A stretch of DNA of 64,000 nucleotides from Epiperipatus broadwayi (lineage: Eukaryota > Onychophora > Udeonychophora > Euonychophora > Peripatidae): the NCBI GenBank assembly GCA_028023455.1, contig JAQFVV010012447.1:1552001-1616000 (forward strand), read 5' to 3'. Position 1 is the first letter of the stretch; the number at the start of each line of letters is the position of its first letter. The translations under genes and the position numbers were made by a program. Positions 48,395 through 60,060 of this stretch are shown here, piece after piece. The notes under the pieces are model-generated. The model worked only from the letters and a program-made list of their open reading frames with translations. It had not been told where the DNA came from and did no database searches.

Positions 48395-48705
48395 ATTTTC
48401 CCTCTACAGGAGTACCACCCAGAGCAAGCTATAGTTATCAATGGATGCTAAACAATTATACATCAAAATCCCTATCTAGTGTCCATTCATCCAATATCAC
48501 CAAACTAGTTTATACATTGTGGCTTTCATCAGTGAGGTGCAATGCTCTTATGTCTGTTTCTCACTGATGAAGGCCACAAGCTAAACAATCTGGGGATATT
48601 GGAAGAGTAGAAACTAAATAGGGATTTTGATGCAAAACCTTCTAGCATCTATTGTTTACTAAGGATTACACTGGGTGATACTACTTTATAGAGAGAGTTT
48701 CTACT
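48395..48705. mobile_element. Foldback element, family X, complete copy
   Basis: Left arm 48400-48536 and right arm 48564-48700 pair through AGTACCACCCAGAGCAAGCT / ACTGGGTGATACTACT, CATCAAAATCCCTATCTAGT / AAATAGGGATTTTGATG and ATCCAATATCACCA / TGGGGATATTGG. The loop is about 28 bases. Each arm has CTGATGAA(A/G)GCCACAA facing outward. Fragments recur at about 14800, 15930, 29870-29975, 40095, 44280, 47500, 48030, 51080, 58365, 59870, 61600 and 62250, which makes this the commonest repeat in the window. Confidence 0.75.
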
Positions 48706-49444
48706 CTTTATTGACTAAAGAATTTCCTAACAAAGACATCATTATCATCACCATCATATTAACATTTCGTGATTATTGCTGATTATTTTTCTGCTTTTTT
48801 CGCATAATAATAATTTATGCATAATCAATCAATAGGGTGATCACATGATATTCGAATACTCAAACAGCAAATTAAAGGAAGCAGTTTACTTAGTTGGCCT
48901 TCCAACAATATGTTAAACAGCATAGGTCCATTTTTTTATATATTAATAATCACTTTTTAAAATAATGCAATGGAAAAAAAAATTCTTTCCAAGCAAAGTC
49001 TTATGGTTTTCTTACATAATGACGGTTAAAGTTTTTTTATTGAATTAAAACAAATTAAATTGTATAAATTCATTCTTATGTTTTCAATTTAATAAAGCAA
49101 GAGTTTATTTTGAAATCTATTTGTAAAACAAAGAAGCCCACAAATCAAAAAATAATAACAATAATTGGACTACATGTTTTCGATTTGATGATACGTTTAG
49201 AAAAATATTCTATTTATATATAAATGTTTAAAGAAAATGAAAAGGAGGGGGGGGTTCTTTGTTGTTTTTCTTTTTTATTGGATAAGATCAAATGATTTTA
49301 TCGACAAGAAAGGTTAAAATATATTTTTTCAAAATAAGATGTCGAAATTATTTCCGTAAATTTTGTTGCTACTCTAGATTAAAGAAAAAAGATTAATTTA
49401 AAATACTTTTCATGATATCTTTGATATTTAAACCCTACAATAGT

Positions 49445-49860
49445 TTAAGACAAGGCTATTCAATTTTAAGTAATCCAAGTACCGCATTAAAAAAAGTATT
49501 TATCCGAGGGCCGCATCCAAACTAATAAATACTGTTCATATATTAAATTATTGGAGTCTTACTTTAGTTAGGTTTAGCAGACATTTCAAAAATATATATA
49601 TATAAAAAAAATTATAGAATTTATAAAAGATTTTACTGAAACAACAGACAAGATACAATAATTGTCCCAATATGTCATTTTAGCGAGATCTTGGTAATAT
49701 TTTTTTTTTTAAAAGATCTTGGTAATAGTTCGGCTTTGTTTAATAAACTACTGTCAATTTTGGTGCTTGTAGTTGTAAATCGCAGTATCAAAACTACTCC
49801 GGTCATACAAACCCACATGCAGCTCATGGCCGGGTTTTGGAAAGTTCTAGTTTAAGGTAT
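49445..49860. mobile_element. Nonautonomous DNA transposon, weak
   Basis: GACAAGGCTATTCAATTTTA and GAGGGCCGCATCC at one end, with CATGCAGCTCATGGCCGGGT and GTTCTAGTTTAAGG at the other, recall the 'gggCCGCA' ends of common hAT-like short elements in animals. The middle is AT-rich without a frame. Terminal repeats are too decayed to align with certainty. Confidence 0.3.
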
Positions 49861-50049
49861 AACTTTTATTGCTTTCTTTTATTCCCTATAAGATTTAACT
49901 GTTTCACTTCTGTCTGCCTTGAGCAGAAAAATTTAGAGCAGTGATAGATACCAGAGATAATTGTGCCTAAAAAATTTATAATTTTCTATGCTTAATATCA
50001 TATGATCTTCCAATTATTCTTTTTACATAAATTCATTAAACAGAGGGGA

Positions 50050-50575
50050 TTTGAACTCAAACTTTCAAGCTTCCTTCAGCTATCCGCTCTATCTCATACG
50101 ATACACATGACCACACACACGTGAAAAAAATCTCCAATATAGGTATTTCATGCTGAATCAGCACTCATCACTTGGTTCAGTCATCATCTCCCATATATAT
50201 ATAATCAATGCTAGGTTTATGTTAAGATAGCATCTTTTCTAAAAATCTTCAAACTTTATTGGAGAGGCTTCAGTTTATTCCACTGTCCAACTCTTCAACC
50301 ACCCATACTACTGAAAATCTGATGATAGAACACCCAAATTCCTTATTGATGTATCCATTAAAATTTGAAGATTTGCTATCTTAATATAAATCTAGCAATG
50401 ATTATATATATGTCTGGGAGATAATGAACTGGACCAACTGATAAGTGCTGGTTCAGCATGAAATACACATATTGGAGATCACTTGTTTTTTTTTACATAT
50501 GTGTATCCGTTGTATGAGATAGAGTGATAGCTGAAAGGAGTTTGAAAGTTTATGTTCAAATCTTTTATAGCTATA
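50050..50575. mobile_element. Foldback element, family Z, complete copy
   Basis: CTATCTCATACGATACACAT (50088) pairs with ATGTGTATCCGTTGTATGAG (50499), TCATGCTGAATCAGCACTC with GTGCTGGTTCAGCATGA, and TTAAGATAGCATCTTTTC with GAAGATTTGCTATCTTAA. The arms are about 200 bp. Single-orientation pieces of the same family are at 19375, 53200 and 53515. Confidence 0.75.
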
Positions 50576-51079
50576 TCTAAACTCCAAGTATATAAATTAT
50601 ACTTGTGTTCAAATATTATAAACTAATTAAATAACAAAATGATTGTATTGCTTAGAAATTCATAAGTTTGAACCCCTAAAAATGATATAGCTGGGTCATA
50701 TTTGATAAGCTTTACTATTCAGAATCTGACACTCTATGGTTTATTGCTTGGGAGTTCATAAAAAGTTAATAATATTAAAAATAATAGGGCTGGTTGTAAT
50801 TCATTGACTTTCCACCACTATGTCAAATGGTGCAGCTACTTAAACTCATCTAATAAACAAAACTTATAAAATTTAGACACAAAAGCAAAAGATATCTGAT
50901 TAGATTCTCAGCTGAGCAAACTTAAAAAAGGTCTTTAATTAAATAGAATTTATCATTTAAATAGAGTTATCACTGGACACCCAAATGTCACAATACCTAC
51001 TGAACAATTATCTATGTGATTATAATTATTTAATAAAAAGCAGAGAAGTATTCTTTAATAACTAAATTAAAATTATAAA

Positions 51080-51240
51080 CATCACATGATCACCATCTCT
51101 TATACTAACACATAATTATTATCAAACAAGGCAAAACTCTCCATACAGTAGGCCACCCCTTGCCAAACAAAGTAATCAATGGATGCCAGAAGGCTTGTGC
51201 ATAAAATCCCTATCTAGTGCCTACTCATCCAATACACTAT
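51080..51240. repeat. Fragment of foldback family X
   Basis: GTAATCAATGGATGCCAGAA, CATAAAATCCCTATCTAGTG and TCATCCAATA match the left arm of the element at 48400-48500. Confidence 0.65.
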
Positions 51241-51329
51241 ATTTTTAAATACTATCAAATTTTAAGATCTTCAGTTTATCACAATTTCCTTTATTTGCTT
51301 TGAGAGGGTTTATTTACGTCTTTTTTTTT

Positions 51330-51560
51330 TCAAATATATTTCCTTCAGGATTTGGTCAAATCCTTTTTTTTAATAGTCCGATCTGTGACATCCTTTATTA
51401 AGCTTACCTTCAGTTTTTTATTTATTTTCCCTGCTATTTTATCTGAAGGGTGTATAGATAGATTATAATTGCTTCAAAAGATTGCCCAAAATTTAATTGC
51501 CCTCCTTTTCAGACGTCCCTTTTCTGGAATAAACCAATATATATTTTCATTATGCTTTAA
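51330..51560 (-). pseudogene. Coding-like remnant, unidentified
   Basis: One minus-strand frame gives YWFIPEKGRLKRRAIKFWAI, a TGA, then IHPSDKIAGKINKKLK and further lysine-rich sequence to about 51350. TTTATTCCAG before AAAAGGGACG and AAG|GTAAGC after KKLK are splice-like. The internal stop means it is either a pseudogene or more than one exon. No family is recognised. Confidence 0.25.
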
Positions 51561-51764
51561 TTAAATTTTAAGTGAAAGCAACCATTGAAAACCATTAGTT
51601 CCGCTCCTCTCCACGCTAATAGTAATCTTTTATCTGAGTTTTTATTTTATTTACCATTTTAGTTAATATTGTTTAACAGGACTATATATATATATAAGGA
51701 AGATGTTAGAAAATTAAATAGATTGAATCATAAATAATAATTATTATTAGTCATTCATTAATCC

Positions 51765-52150
51765 AGAGATTATCCACTAAATGAATAATATTTCTGTAGT
51801 GTAATTTTTATTGCACCACTCTCACACAAGGTAGGAACTGGTTTTTATCTGCTTAATATACTTCCATTAATTAAGTGGTTTGTGTTAAAGTTGTGAGGAC
51901 AACAAGTCGACACTTATCAATTAAACAGTAATAATTCGCTATCTATATATACTTAACAATGATAAAGATATTTGCAAGAGATTGTGGTCTTGGCTAACTG
52001 ATGAATTCTGTTTCTTTTTCACATGGCTTTGGTCATATGCTTATAATTACATCTCCCCTTAAGGTATTAGAAACCAGTCCCTATCTTGTGTGAGACTGTT
52101 GTAGTGAAAACTATATTACAAAGATATTCTTCATAAACTGAATCATAAAT
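51765..52150. mobile_element. Foldback element, about 385 bp
   Basis: CTGTAGTGTAATTTTTATTG and CACTCTCACACAAGGTAGGAACTGG-type sequence on the left returns as AACCAGTCCCTATCTTGTGT and TGTAGTGAAAACTATATTAC on the right. The centre (TTGTGAGGACAACAAG onward) resembles fragments near 22390-22520 and 22780. Confidence 0.65.
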
Positions 52151-53199
52151 AATTTTTTTCCATGTCACCAATTAATTTTAAGCTCTAAACCATATTCAAT
52201 TATTTAAATGAAACTTTTTTCTACTATGGTATATAAATATACACAATCCCACTATCATAAAAAATGAAACAAAGTTTTTAAATTTATAGAATTTCTCAGT
52301 GTGTCCAATATTATTTTTGATACAGCAGATTTAAATTTTTTATTGAGTCAATAAATACTTGGTTAATAATGTCAGAAGAAAAATATTCTTATGCAAGCAC
52401 TTAATATTCCAAAATTTTAAATGGCCAAAAAGCTAAGAAATTGTAATAAGTATGTATACATTTTGATGTGTTCTTTTTTTCTGGAATATTTCACGATCAT
52501 TGAAATATAAAAGTATAATTTAAAATTGGAATTAAAAAACACTTTATATAACCATAAGGGCCAAAGTCATGAGAGGTGTGATGATGTAATTTGTATATCT
52601 ATGTCTGTGTCATTAATATCAGTAATCTACTCTATGTCACTCCATTCTAGAGAAAATTCATGTTATAATTATTAATTAAGTTAAATTGTTTTAAGTTCCA
52701 ATCACAATTCTGGAAACATCCTTTGCTTGATTACAATACTATATTATAAAACTGCTCACTTAATATATACTTCAAGAAGAACTCTTTCAGCAGCTGACTA
52801 GAGTGAGGTTTATTATCGATGTAAATATAATAATCTTTTTTTTGTTGTTGTTATATTAATAATATGAAGACACGGTTAATATTAAAGAACAACCAACACA
52901 ATGGTTTTATATAAATCAGTATATTTAAATAAAACTAAAGACATAGCCATTAAAACTCATTTTTTAATTCAAACCTTGTATAATAAATTAGAATCTAATA
53001 TATAATTAAATGAAGCAAAAGCATACAAAAATGTACATAAATAAAATGGCTTGATGTAAACTTTAAGCACAGTTCTGGTAATAATATTTATTCAATTGTT
53101 TTACTGCATAAAATAAGGGACCAGTCATATTTCAGTATATGTAAAAACATTCTTTATCAGCTACCTAGATGTATGTCAATTGTCAAAACAAATATATTT

Positions 53200-53330
53200 T
53201 TTATATGCTGGTTTAGCATAAAATACATATATTGGTGATTATTTATCTTTGCAACATATATGTGTTCAAGGGTATCAGTGTTATGAGATAGTGTGGAGAG
53301 TGGTGGGTCGTATGAAAGTCTGTGCTCATA

Positions 53331-53340
<10 letters not shown>
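53200..53340 (+). repeat. Repeat Z, 3' part, next to (TA)n
   Basis: GCTGGTTTAGCATAAAATAC and TGTTCAAGGGTATCAGTGTT match 53700-53800 and 19540-19650. It is followed by (TA)n at 53336-53367. Confidence 0.8.

Positions 53341-53367
<27 letters not shown>
53336..53367. repeat. (TA)n microsatellite
   Basis: About 16 TA units. The open frames crossing it are artefacts of the repeat. Confidence 0.95.
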
Positions 53368-53370
<3 letters not shown>

Positions 53371-53514
53371 ACTGGTATATAATAAACCTGTGTGCTTCAA
53401 TTATTACATAGTAGAGAAGTTTGCCCATCCCTTCTATATGTATTGAATGGTTTATGTCCTGTACATGAGGGGTCATATTGGCCTTAGGTCAACATGGGTG
53501 TGACAAGAATTTTA

Positions 53515-53840
53515 GCCTGGGGTGGTCTTTGTGCATTCCATCATCAGAATTTCAATTGGATGGACAGTTGAAGAGTTGAAGTGTGGAGTGGATTGAAGCC
53601 TGTCCATTGAAGTATGAGGATTGGCTATCTTAATGTATATCTGAGCACTTATAGCATATATGTGTAGAGATGGTATCTGGATCAACTGATGATTGCTGGT
53701 TTAGCATGAAATACATATATTGGTGATTATTTATCTTTTCAACATATATGTGTTCAAGTGTATTAGTGTTATGAGATAGTGTGGAGAGTGCTGGGTCATA
53801 TGAAAGTATGTGCTCATATACCCTATATATTACATATTTA
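53515..53840 (+). repeat. Repeat Z, longer copy
   Basis: It runs from CAATTGGATGGACAGTTGAA to CATATACCCTATATATTAC and is collinear with 19385-19675 over its full length. Confidence 0.8.
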
Positions 53841-54147
53841 GACACAGGTATATAATAAGCCTGTATGTTTTAGTTATACTAATGATATTAAAAATTTGTG
53901 TAGATAATTGAGGCAGCTAATAAGAGCTGTTATTCCCAAAAATACATATATACTATAGAGTAATTGGTTAGTTTATTTATATATAGCATAATATAGCAAT
54001 CACATAAAGAATATTTAGGTATGTGAAATGAATCTTCAGTCACCTCAATTTATTTACATATTTTGTATAATTTTGTGAGCTGTTATTTATTTAAGAACAT
54101 GTTTTTGATTTTTTATATAAAAACCTTAAGTAATAAAATACATTTTT

Positions 54148-54258
54148 TGTCAAGCGTTGTTAGCCAAGAGGTCATTGCAACCGCCTTGCAAGCAAGTAGT
54201 TGGTTGCAGACAGTTGTGGGTTTGTGTCCCGGCTGATGCTATGACATATGAGAAAAAA
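54148..54258 (+). mobile_element. SINE family A, fullest copy, with 12-bp target duplication
   Basis: The head GTCAAGCGTTGTTAGCCAAG and box-B-like GGGTTTGTGTCCCGG are tRNA-like. The end GATGCTATGACATATGAG leads into an A run. AAAATACATTTT at 54136-54147 and 54259-54270 is the target duplication. The TGACATATG end is shared by the other copies. An inserted TTGGTTGCAGACA segment makes this copy a little longer than the others. Confidence 0.8.
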
Positions 54259-54814
54259 AAATACATTTTATATTGCATTTTGTTTAGATTTGTTGAATTA
54301 GGCTAATTTATAAATACAAAAACACAGTTAAAGATCTATCAATACAATATGTAAATTAGATCATGACTAATCAAATGCTATCTTATTTTCTTAAATTATT
54401 TCATTATGGCTAAACAACAATCATACCAAGATGATTTCAAATATTTTTTAAGTCCATTAATACTTTCATTATGTATTTAAATTTAGAATTTACTGATTAA
54501 GATTTATTTGATAAAAATGAATCTATAATAATTCAACCTTGGTTGGTATTTGGCTGCATAGATATAGCTGACTTAAAAAATACCATAACATTGTTTATTC
54601 ATGCTTTAAGATCAAAGTGGTGTTTAATTATATGGTGAGCTGACTGACCCTCAAACATAATTGAAGAGAATGTCTGTACTCAAAATGTATATTCTGCAAA
54701 ACAATTAGTTAATTGTTCCATGGAATATGGTTATCATCTAATATTAGATTCATGCACTATGATTGGTGATAGCATGATTCAAAATAAATTTTATATATTT
54801 TATTATATATCATT

Positions 54815-55590
54815 ATCATCATCATCATTGTTAAACATTGTGAATCCAATGCAGGATAAAAGTTTTTTCACACTTACTTTTTGAACCATAATCTGTTTTT
54901 TACATCATACTAATAAACTATTTTATTTACCCATCTCATATGTAATCTCTTTCTAGGACATTTACAGTCTCTTAGATCCAGTTTAAAAATTCAACTGCCT
55001 AGCCACTATAATTTCTTTTAGCAAAATTTTTAGCCATCTTCATTTCAGTCTTTTAACTCTCTTAATGATGTCAGTGGTATCTCTCCATCATTCATTGAGT
55101 ATTCTGATATCCATATCTCTGTTGTTAAATGTCTCGGTCTCAGTTTCATCAGTAATAAATGGTATAACATGTCTAAAAAATCCTTTCCAAACATACAGGA
55201 TATTTTCCTTTTACAATAAGTTATTTCTACCCAAAAGCACTTCATGTTTAATTCTATAACTAATTTTATCCATTATGATATCATCTGCATATTTTTATTT
55301 ATTAACTTCTTTCAATTAACAATTATGAATCTTGGATTTTCTTTTTATGAAAAAATTCATTGTATATTTTTTAATCTCTTTAGTTTTTATTTTTATGTAA
55401 TAATTCTTGCAACATTTTCTGAAGCATTAAAGTACTATTTGTAAAAATAACCACATTTTCAAAAGCTAGATGATTTAAGTAATTTTTATGTATTTTTATT
55501 CCATTAGTTACTCATTTTAATCCACAAAATATTTCTATTAAAATTGCTATAAAAAATTCTGAAGTTATGGAATCCTATTATGTATACTCT
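54815..55590 (-). mobile_element. RTE retrotransposon, minus-strand, 5'-truncated
   Basis: Read from 55590 down: DSITSEFFIAILIEIFCGLK (motif B region), NYLNHLAFENVVIFTNST (a decayed FADDVVVF, motif C), MLQKMLQELL, YRIKHE, and then CMFGKD-like and RELKDEDG-like C-terminal sequence, each collinear with 9060-9800 of the big copy. The tail ATGATGATGATAATG lies at about 54826-54812. It begins mid-reverse transcriptase. The catalytic DD is lost. Confidence 0.75.
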
Positions 55591-55599
55591 TATTAATGT

Positions 55600-55835
55600 T
55601 AACAATTAGTGTCATCATATAATAACCATTTACACCTTCTTAGACACTTTATCAATACTTTTATTTGTATTATTTGTATTACACTAACAGTTTCGACTGT
55701 CCTGCAGTCATCATCAGAGCTACAATATTCAAATATATAATTATACAATTATTACACTTATCCATATATACATAATTAAAAGTATTGATAAAGTGTCTAA
55801 GAAGGTGTAAATGGTATGATATGTTATAATAGAAA
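55600..55835. mobile_element. Foldback element with a well-kept hammerhead-like core
   Basis: CATTTACACCTTCTTAGACA and CTTTATCAATACTTTT on the left return as AAAAGTATTGATAAAG and TGTCTAAGAAGGTGTAAATG on the right. On the minus strand, 55717-55690 reads CTGATGATGACTGCAGGACA then GTCGAAAC. The insert lies directly next to the RTE copy. Confidence 0.8.
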
Positions 55836-56439
55836 TCAATACATAGTAAAAGAAGAAGTAGAAAGTTATATCATATAATCTAACTACTGCTATTACATTT
55901 TGATAAATATTCTTCAGAATATGCTAAAACTTTGTATCTATATCTTCATAACCCAAAGATTGAACCACTAGAAATGCTGGTAGAATCTAATGACTTATTA
56001 TAATCTAAAATTCCAAAGCAAAACTGCAACTGATTTTGTTGTTCATTTCTACAACTGCTCTCAATACTTGGATCTATTGTGCTAAAACTATTATTAAATC
56101 TGAACTGCAGACATGTATTTATTTATAGAGGGTGTTGGTGTAATATCATAATGTTTGGGAGGGTAATTTCAATATTTTCTATTTAATTTTCAGCTAGCAA
56201 TATGCATTGGAATATTGATTATTGCCATGTCTTTAAATAAAAAAACTCTCTGTTTAGTTTCAAAATTAATAGTGGAGAATTATACTAAACCAATATCTCT
56301 ATCAAAAAAATGTAAATCCTTCCAAAAAATTAACTATCCTCAAATCAAAACTGTCATTGCATATTTTAATTTTTGGTAAATATAGCTTTCAGCTTGAATA
56401 CAAATTGTTATAAAATAAAATATTTTTTAGAAGAATTAA

Positions 56440-56716
56440 TAATCAAATGGGTCTTCGCTTCGGGGTCCAGGGAATGGGAATCATTAGACTTCTGATCACT
56501 TCACCATGGTTGGGCCATGTTGACCAATATACAATAGACATGTAACTAGATTAATATTTCCATGTAAAGATTTGTCACTGCATGTAAAGCTTTTTGTAAA
56601 TTTAGGGAATAATTGATTTAACTTTGAAAATTGAATATATTGTAATCTGTAACGGGGAAGGAGACCAAAATTGTCTTGTAATCTTAAGTATAATAAAGGT
56701 TGCTTTGGAAAAAAAT
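56440..56716 (+). other. Retroposed transcript or SINE/LINE 3' end with poly-A
   Basis: The segment begins with a GC-rich block (GGGTCTTCGCTTCGGGGTCC) and ends AATAAAGGTTGCTTTGG followed by A7 and (AAT)n. AATAAA 12-17 bases before a poly-A tract is what a reverse-transcribed mRNA end looks like. The body has no recognisable frame. Clear target duplications were not found. Confidence 0.35.
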
Positions 56717-56985
56717 AATAATAATTTTAACCATAACTAAAATAGTGAAAAAATATTAAAAGTGATATTGTTTTCTAAAGAAATTTATAAAACAAGTATC
56801 TTTCTACATTAGCAGGCTTTTTTTTTGTTTTTGCTGTTTCCCACCACTTAATTTTAAATCCTATTAAAAATATGATATAACCATAACAATAAAATATATT
56901 TTATATTTATTATTAAAATCAGTCTTAAAACAATGAAAATAACTTTGAATAAAAAAAATTAGCTTTAGAAATAAAAAAAAATTAC

Positions 56986-57081
56986 CTTCTTCTTTACTAG
57001 CTATAATGTAAGCAAGTCTTGCATAATGAACAAGTTGATTTCACAATTTATAGCTTTCAATCTGTTGATATTTTCTGCCAC
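56986..57081 (-). CDS. Possible exon or pseudogene exon, 96 bp
   Basis: The minus-strand acceptor TTTTCACTTTTGTATCTAG is strong, and the block ends GAAG|GTAATT. Frame 1 is open for 26 codons (starting VAENINRLKAINCEINLF) to a stop. Another frame reads NQLVHYARLAYIIASKEE at its 3' half but has a TGA before it. If frame 1 is right this is a terminal exon; if the other is right the exon is broken. Neither product is recognised. Confidence 0.25.
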
Positions 57082-58007
57082 CTAGATACAAAAGTGAAAA
57101 CTAAAATAGAAAACCAATTGTTCAATATAAAATTACAATCTAAACATCAACATAAAGATTGTTCAAATGTCATCATAAATTACTTTGGAGTATAGAATAG
57201 GAGCAAATACATTTCCAATAGAAGTGAATTGTTAGTTTCCAAAAGACAATTAATAAAAATTTGTACGACTAGACAAAATAATTTTCTTCTATGTATATAA
57301 AGTTTCAGTGATCAAATATCATACGCAAACCCACACATTTATATAAATACACACATATTATGAATCGAACCTATCTTCATTATTATACTTTATATTGTTT
57401 TATATAAACTAAAATTTTATATAATTATTAACACGATTATAATAAATGAAAAAAATGTAGTCTTTGGGGATTTATTTTTAGCTATCATTTTGAGATATTA
57501 CATTTATTTAATAATAAACTGTCAAAAACATAAAAATACATTTTAAAATATTTTTGAAAATTCTATAAATAAGTATGAATAAATGTAATAAGACAATATA
57601 AATATTTAAAATTAAAATCATCATTAATATTCTTATTACTTTTATTATTACAAAAATTAAATTATTTTTTTGAATTACATCAATTTATTATTAAATCTCA
57701 ATTACAATGATATTATCACAATGTTTCCAAGTCCCTGTAAATAATTTAAATCTATGTATATTATTAAAAACTATGTAATATTTATTTTCATCACACTTCC
57801 ATATATATATATTATACCTGAAACAATAAACTTTCTAAGTAATATTTATATCAATATAATACCTTGCAGTGTTAAGTATGCTTTGCAAATGTATTGATAT
57901 AATTAGCATTATAAAAGTTTATTGCTAAACATGTATATACAGTTCTCTATTACATACCTATAAATTAATCAAAAAATGCATTACATTACATATTAATATT
58001 TTTGCAG

Positions 58008-58069
58008 ATAGCACTGTAATTTGGGATTATAGAGCTCACCATGACAAAAATCATTATGAAGTGTTATGA
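58008..58069 (+). CDS. Possible exon, STVIWDYR-like (WD40-like wording)
   Basis: The acceptor TATTAATATTTTTGCAG ends at 58007. The frame then reads STVIWDYRAHHDKNHYEVL and a stop at 58067; GAA|GTGTTA at 58061 is a weaker donor. 'STV.IWDYR' is the kind of strand found at the end of WD40 blades, but one short block is not enough to call the family. This is one of the more protein-like short frames in the right half of the window. Confidence 0.3.
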
Positions 58070-58364
58070 TACAATAGTAGACTAATTAAAAATAGTACAA
58101 AGTTTTCACAATTTTGTGCCAAAGGATTTTATTTTCCAGTTAATGAATCTATATTTTAGTTTTTTAGTTTTGACCATAGATGGCAGTTGTAATTAAAAAT
58201 GAGAAAGCACTAAAGCTTGGATTTCAGTCTAAAAATTTTAGACATTGACTATATTATACTACAAGGAAAAGATGTTTTGTGTTCTATAACTATTACTTCA
58301 ATTATAAATTTATTTTTATTAATTTGATACATAATATGAGATATTATTTACTTTCCTACTCCAG

Positions 58365-58600
58365 ATCTGCCATTTTGGGTAAGCTTGGATTATCATTAGT
58401 AGTCATGTATATTAGATCCAGAATACCTTATTGATGAAAGTCATAAGCTAGACACTAATGTGAAATAAGGATTGATTAGACTAAATAAGCATTTATTAAG
58501 CTCTACTATCTGAAAGATACTAAGTTTATTCTAGATGGCAGAAGATGAGTAGGAGATATGAATTTGTTGCTTAAAAGTAATATAAAGAGAGAGTTCATAC
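58365..58600 (+). repeat. Fragment of foldback family X
   Basis: It has TTTCCTACTCCAG..CATTTTGGGTAAGCTTGGAT and TTATTGATGAAAGTCATAAG CTAGACAC. CCTTAT before and ATAAGG after the core can pair as a short outer stem. Confidence 0.5.
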
Positions 58601-59860
58601 TATGTTTTATTTTGCTATAGCAAATCACATCAGACATTATCTGGGTAGTACAAGTCATTCAAGGATATTACAGAGATGCTCAAAAATCTCCTTGAATGAC
58701 ATCTATTATCCAAACACAGGCTGACAGAATCTGATTGGATGCTAATATTAATGCCAAACAAATTTATACATGGATCATTCTGATAACAACATTTTTTACT
58801 TGTGAAACATATAAATGCATTACTTTTAAAGACAATGTCTTCCAGACAAAATTGGATATATTAATCTTTAACTGAGGTTTAAAACTTATATCTGTGCTAG
58901 AGATAATCTCTAATTTAGAAAATGATTATGAATAATCATTATTTTATTTATCTGAGGTGGATGGTATCAAAGTTGTGAGTGGAGTGAGATTGACAGTGGT
59001 AAATAAAAATGTAACAAAATCATTTAATAAAAAAAAATGGAAACAACATAAAATCAAATTCATTTATATTTGATGAATATTTACAATTTTATACTATATG
59101 AAAATGAATGTTATGTTTTAGTTAATTAATACTTTGAAAAAATGCAGAATTAAATGTTGTTTTTTTTTTTAATGTTTTCTCCAAATAATTGTTTTCAATT
59201 AATGTATATAGAAAAATACCGACAAATAATTGCAGACGTATTAAATCGAAAATTAGAAATAATGCCAAAATAAAAATTATATACTGAAAAATTGGAATCA
59301 ACTCTTATTCATTTCCTAATATTATTATCCTCTACTTTATCAATTTTGGAGTTTTCCCAATACTTTTTAACTGCAACATTAATCCTAAGGATGGTCTCTA
59401 TAAACGGAATCTGCAATTCTTAATTTCTTATACACTGACTATCATTTTGGTTTTGTATGTGTACATTATCGTTTGTTACTTTGTTTCTTTACTTAATTTT
59501 TAAGATTTTCTAAAATATACTAACTATCGATATGGTTTTTATTTTAATTGTGTATGACCCCGACAAAAAAGACAACTATAATTTTTCATAATTGTTATTT
59601 TAATTTAATTTTGTATATATTTTGTTTGGATGTTACAGAAATTTTTTTCCAAATCATAGTCAACGTGATTAACATTTCTACTGTCATACTAATTTACAAA
59701 GTTTATATCAATGCCAATTAATTTAATACTTTTTAAGTTTATTTTCAACCTACATTAATTTGTTGGATTTCAGATCTATTTTAAGTCTCATATCTTCAAT
59801 TGTAATTGCTATTTTATTAACAGGAATTTACATTAGGAATAGTAATCCATTCTATTTTCT
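58601..59860. other. AT-rich spacer, nothing recognised
   Basis: A short local inverted pair (AGTCATTCAAGGATATTACA with CCTTGAATGACATC) is seen at 58650-58705. No genes. Confidence 0.35.
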
Positions 59861-59869
59861 TTTCTCTAG

Positions 59870-60060
59870 ATCATTCTCTTGCAAATATGAGTAATCAGTG
59901 AACCCAAGATGGGAGTGCTATATTCAAGTAACAAACTAGTTTCTGTATATTGCCATCATCAATCCGTTTTATTGGTGAATGCCATTAGCCAAAAATTGGA
60001 TATAGAATCATTGTCTAGTGGCTATGGATTACTAATACTTCTATATTAATGTAAATAAAG
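59870..60060. repeat. Fragment of foldback family X
   Basis: GAGTAATCAGTGAACCCAAG, CAAACTAGTTTCTGTATATT, TGCCATCATC and ATTGGTGAATGCCATTAGCC show both arms, in opposite orientation. It is a diverged but near-complete copy. Confidence 0.55.

Noticed and set aside
53157-53476. Overlapping minus-strand frames rich in YIYIYI
   Set aside because: They are translations of a (TA)n microsatellite and repeat Z.
58361-58395. Very good acceptor and GTAAGC donor around a 14-bp 'micro-exon'
   Set aside because: The sequence is the left end of foldback family X (compare 48395-48440), so the signals are part of a repeat.
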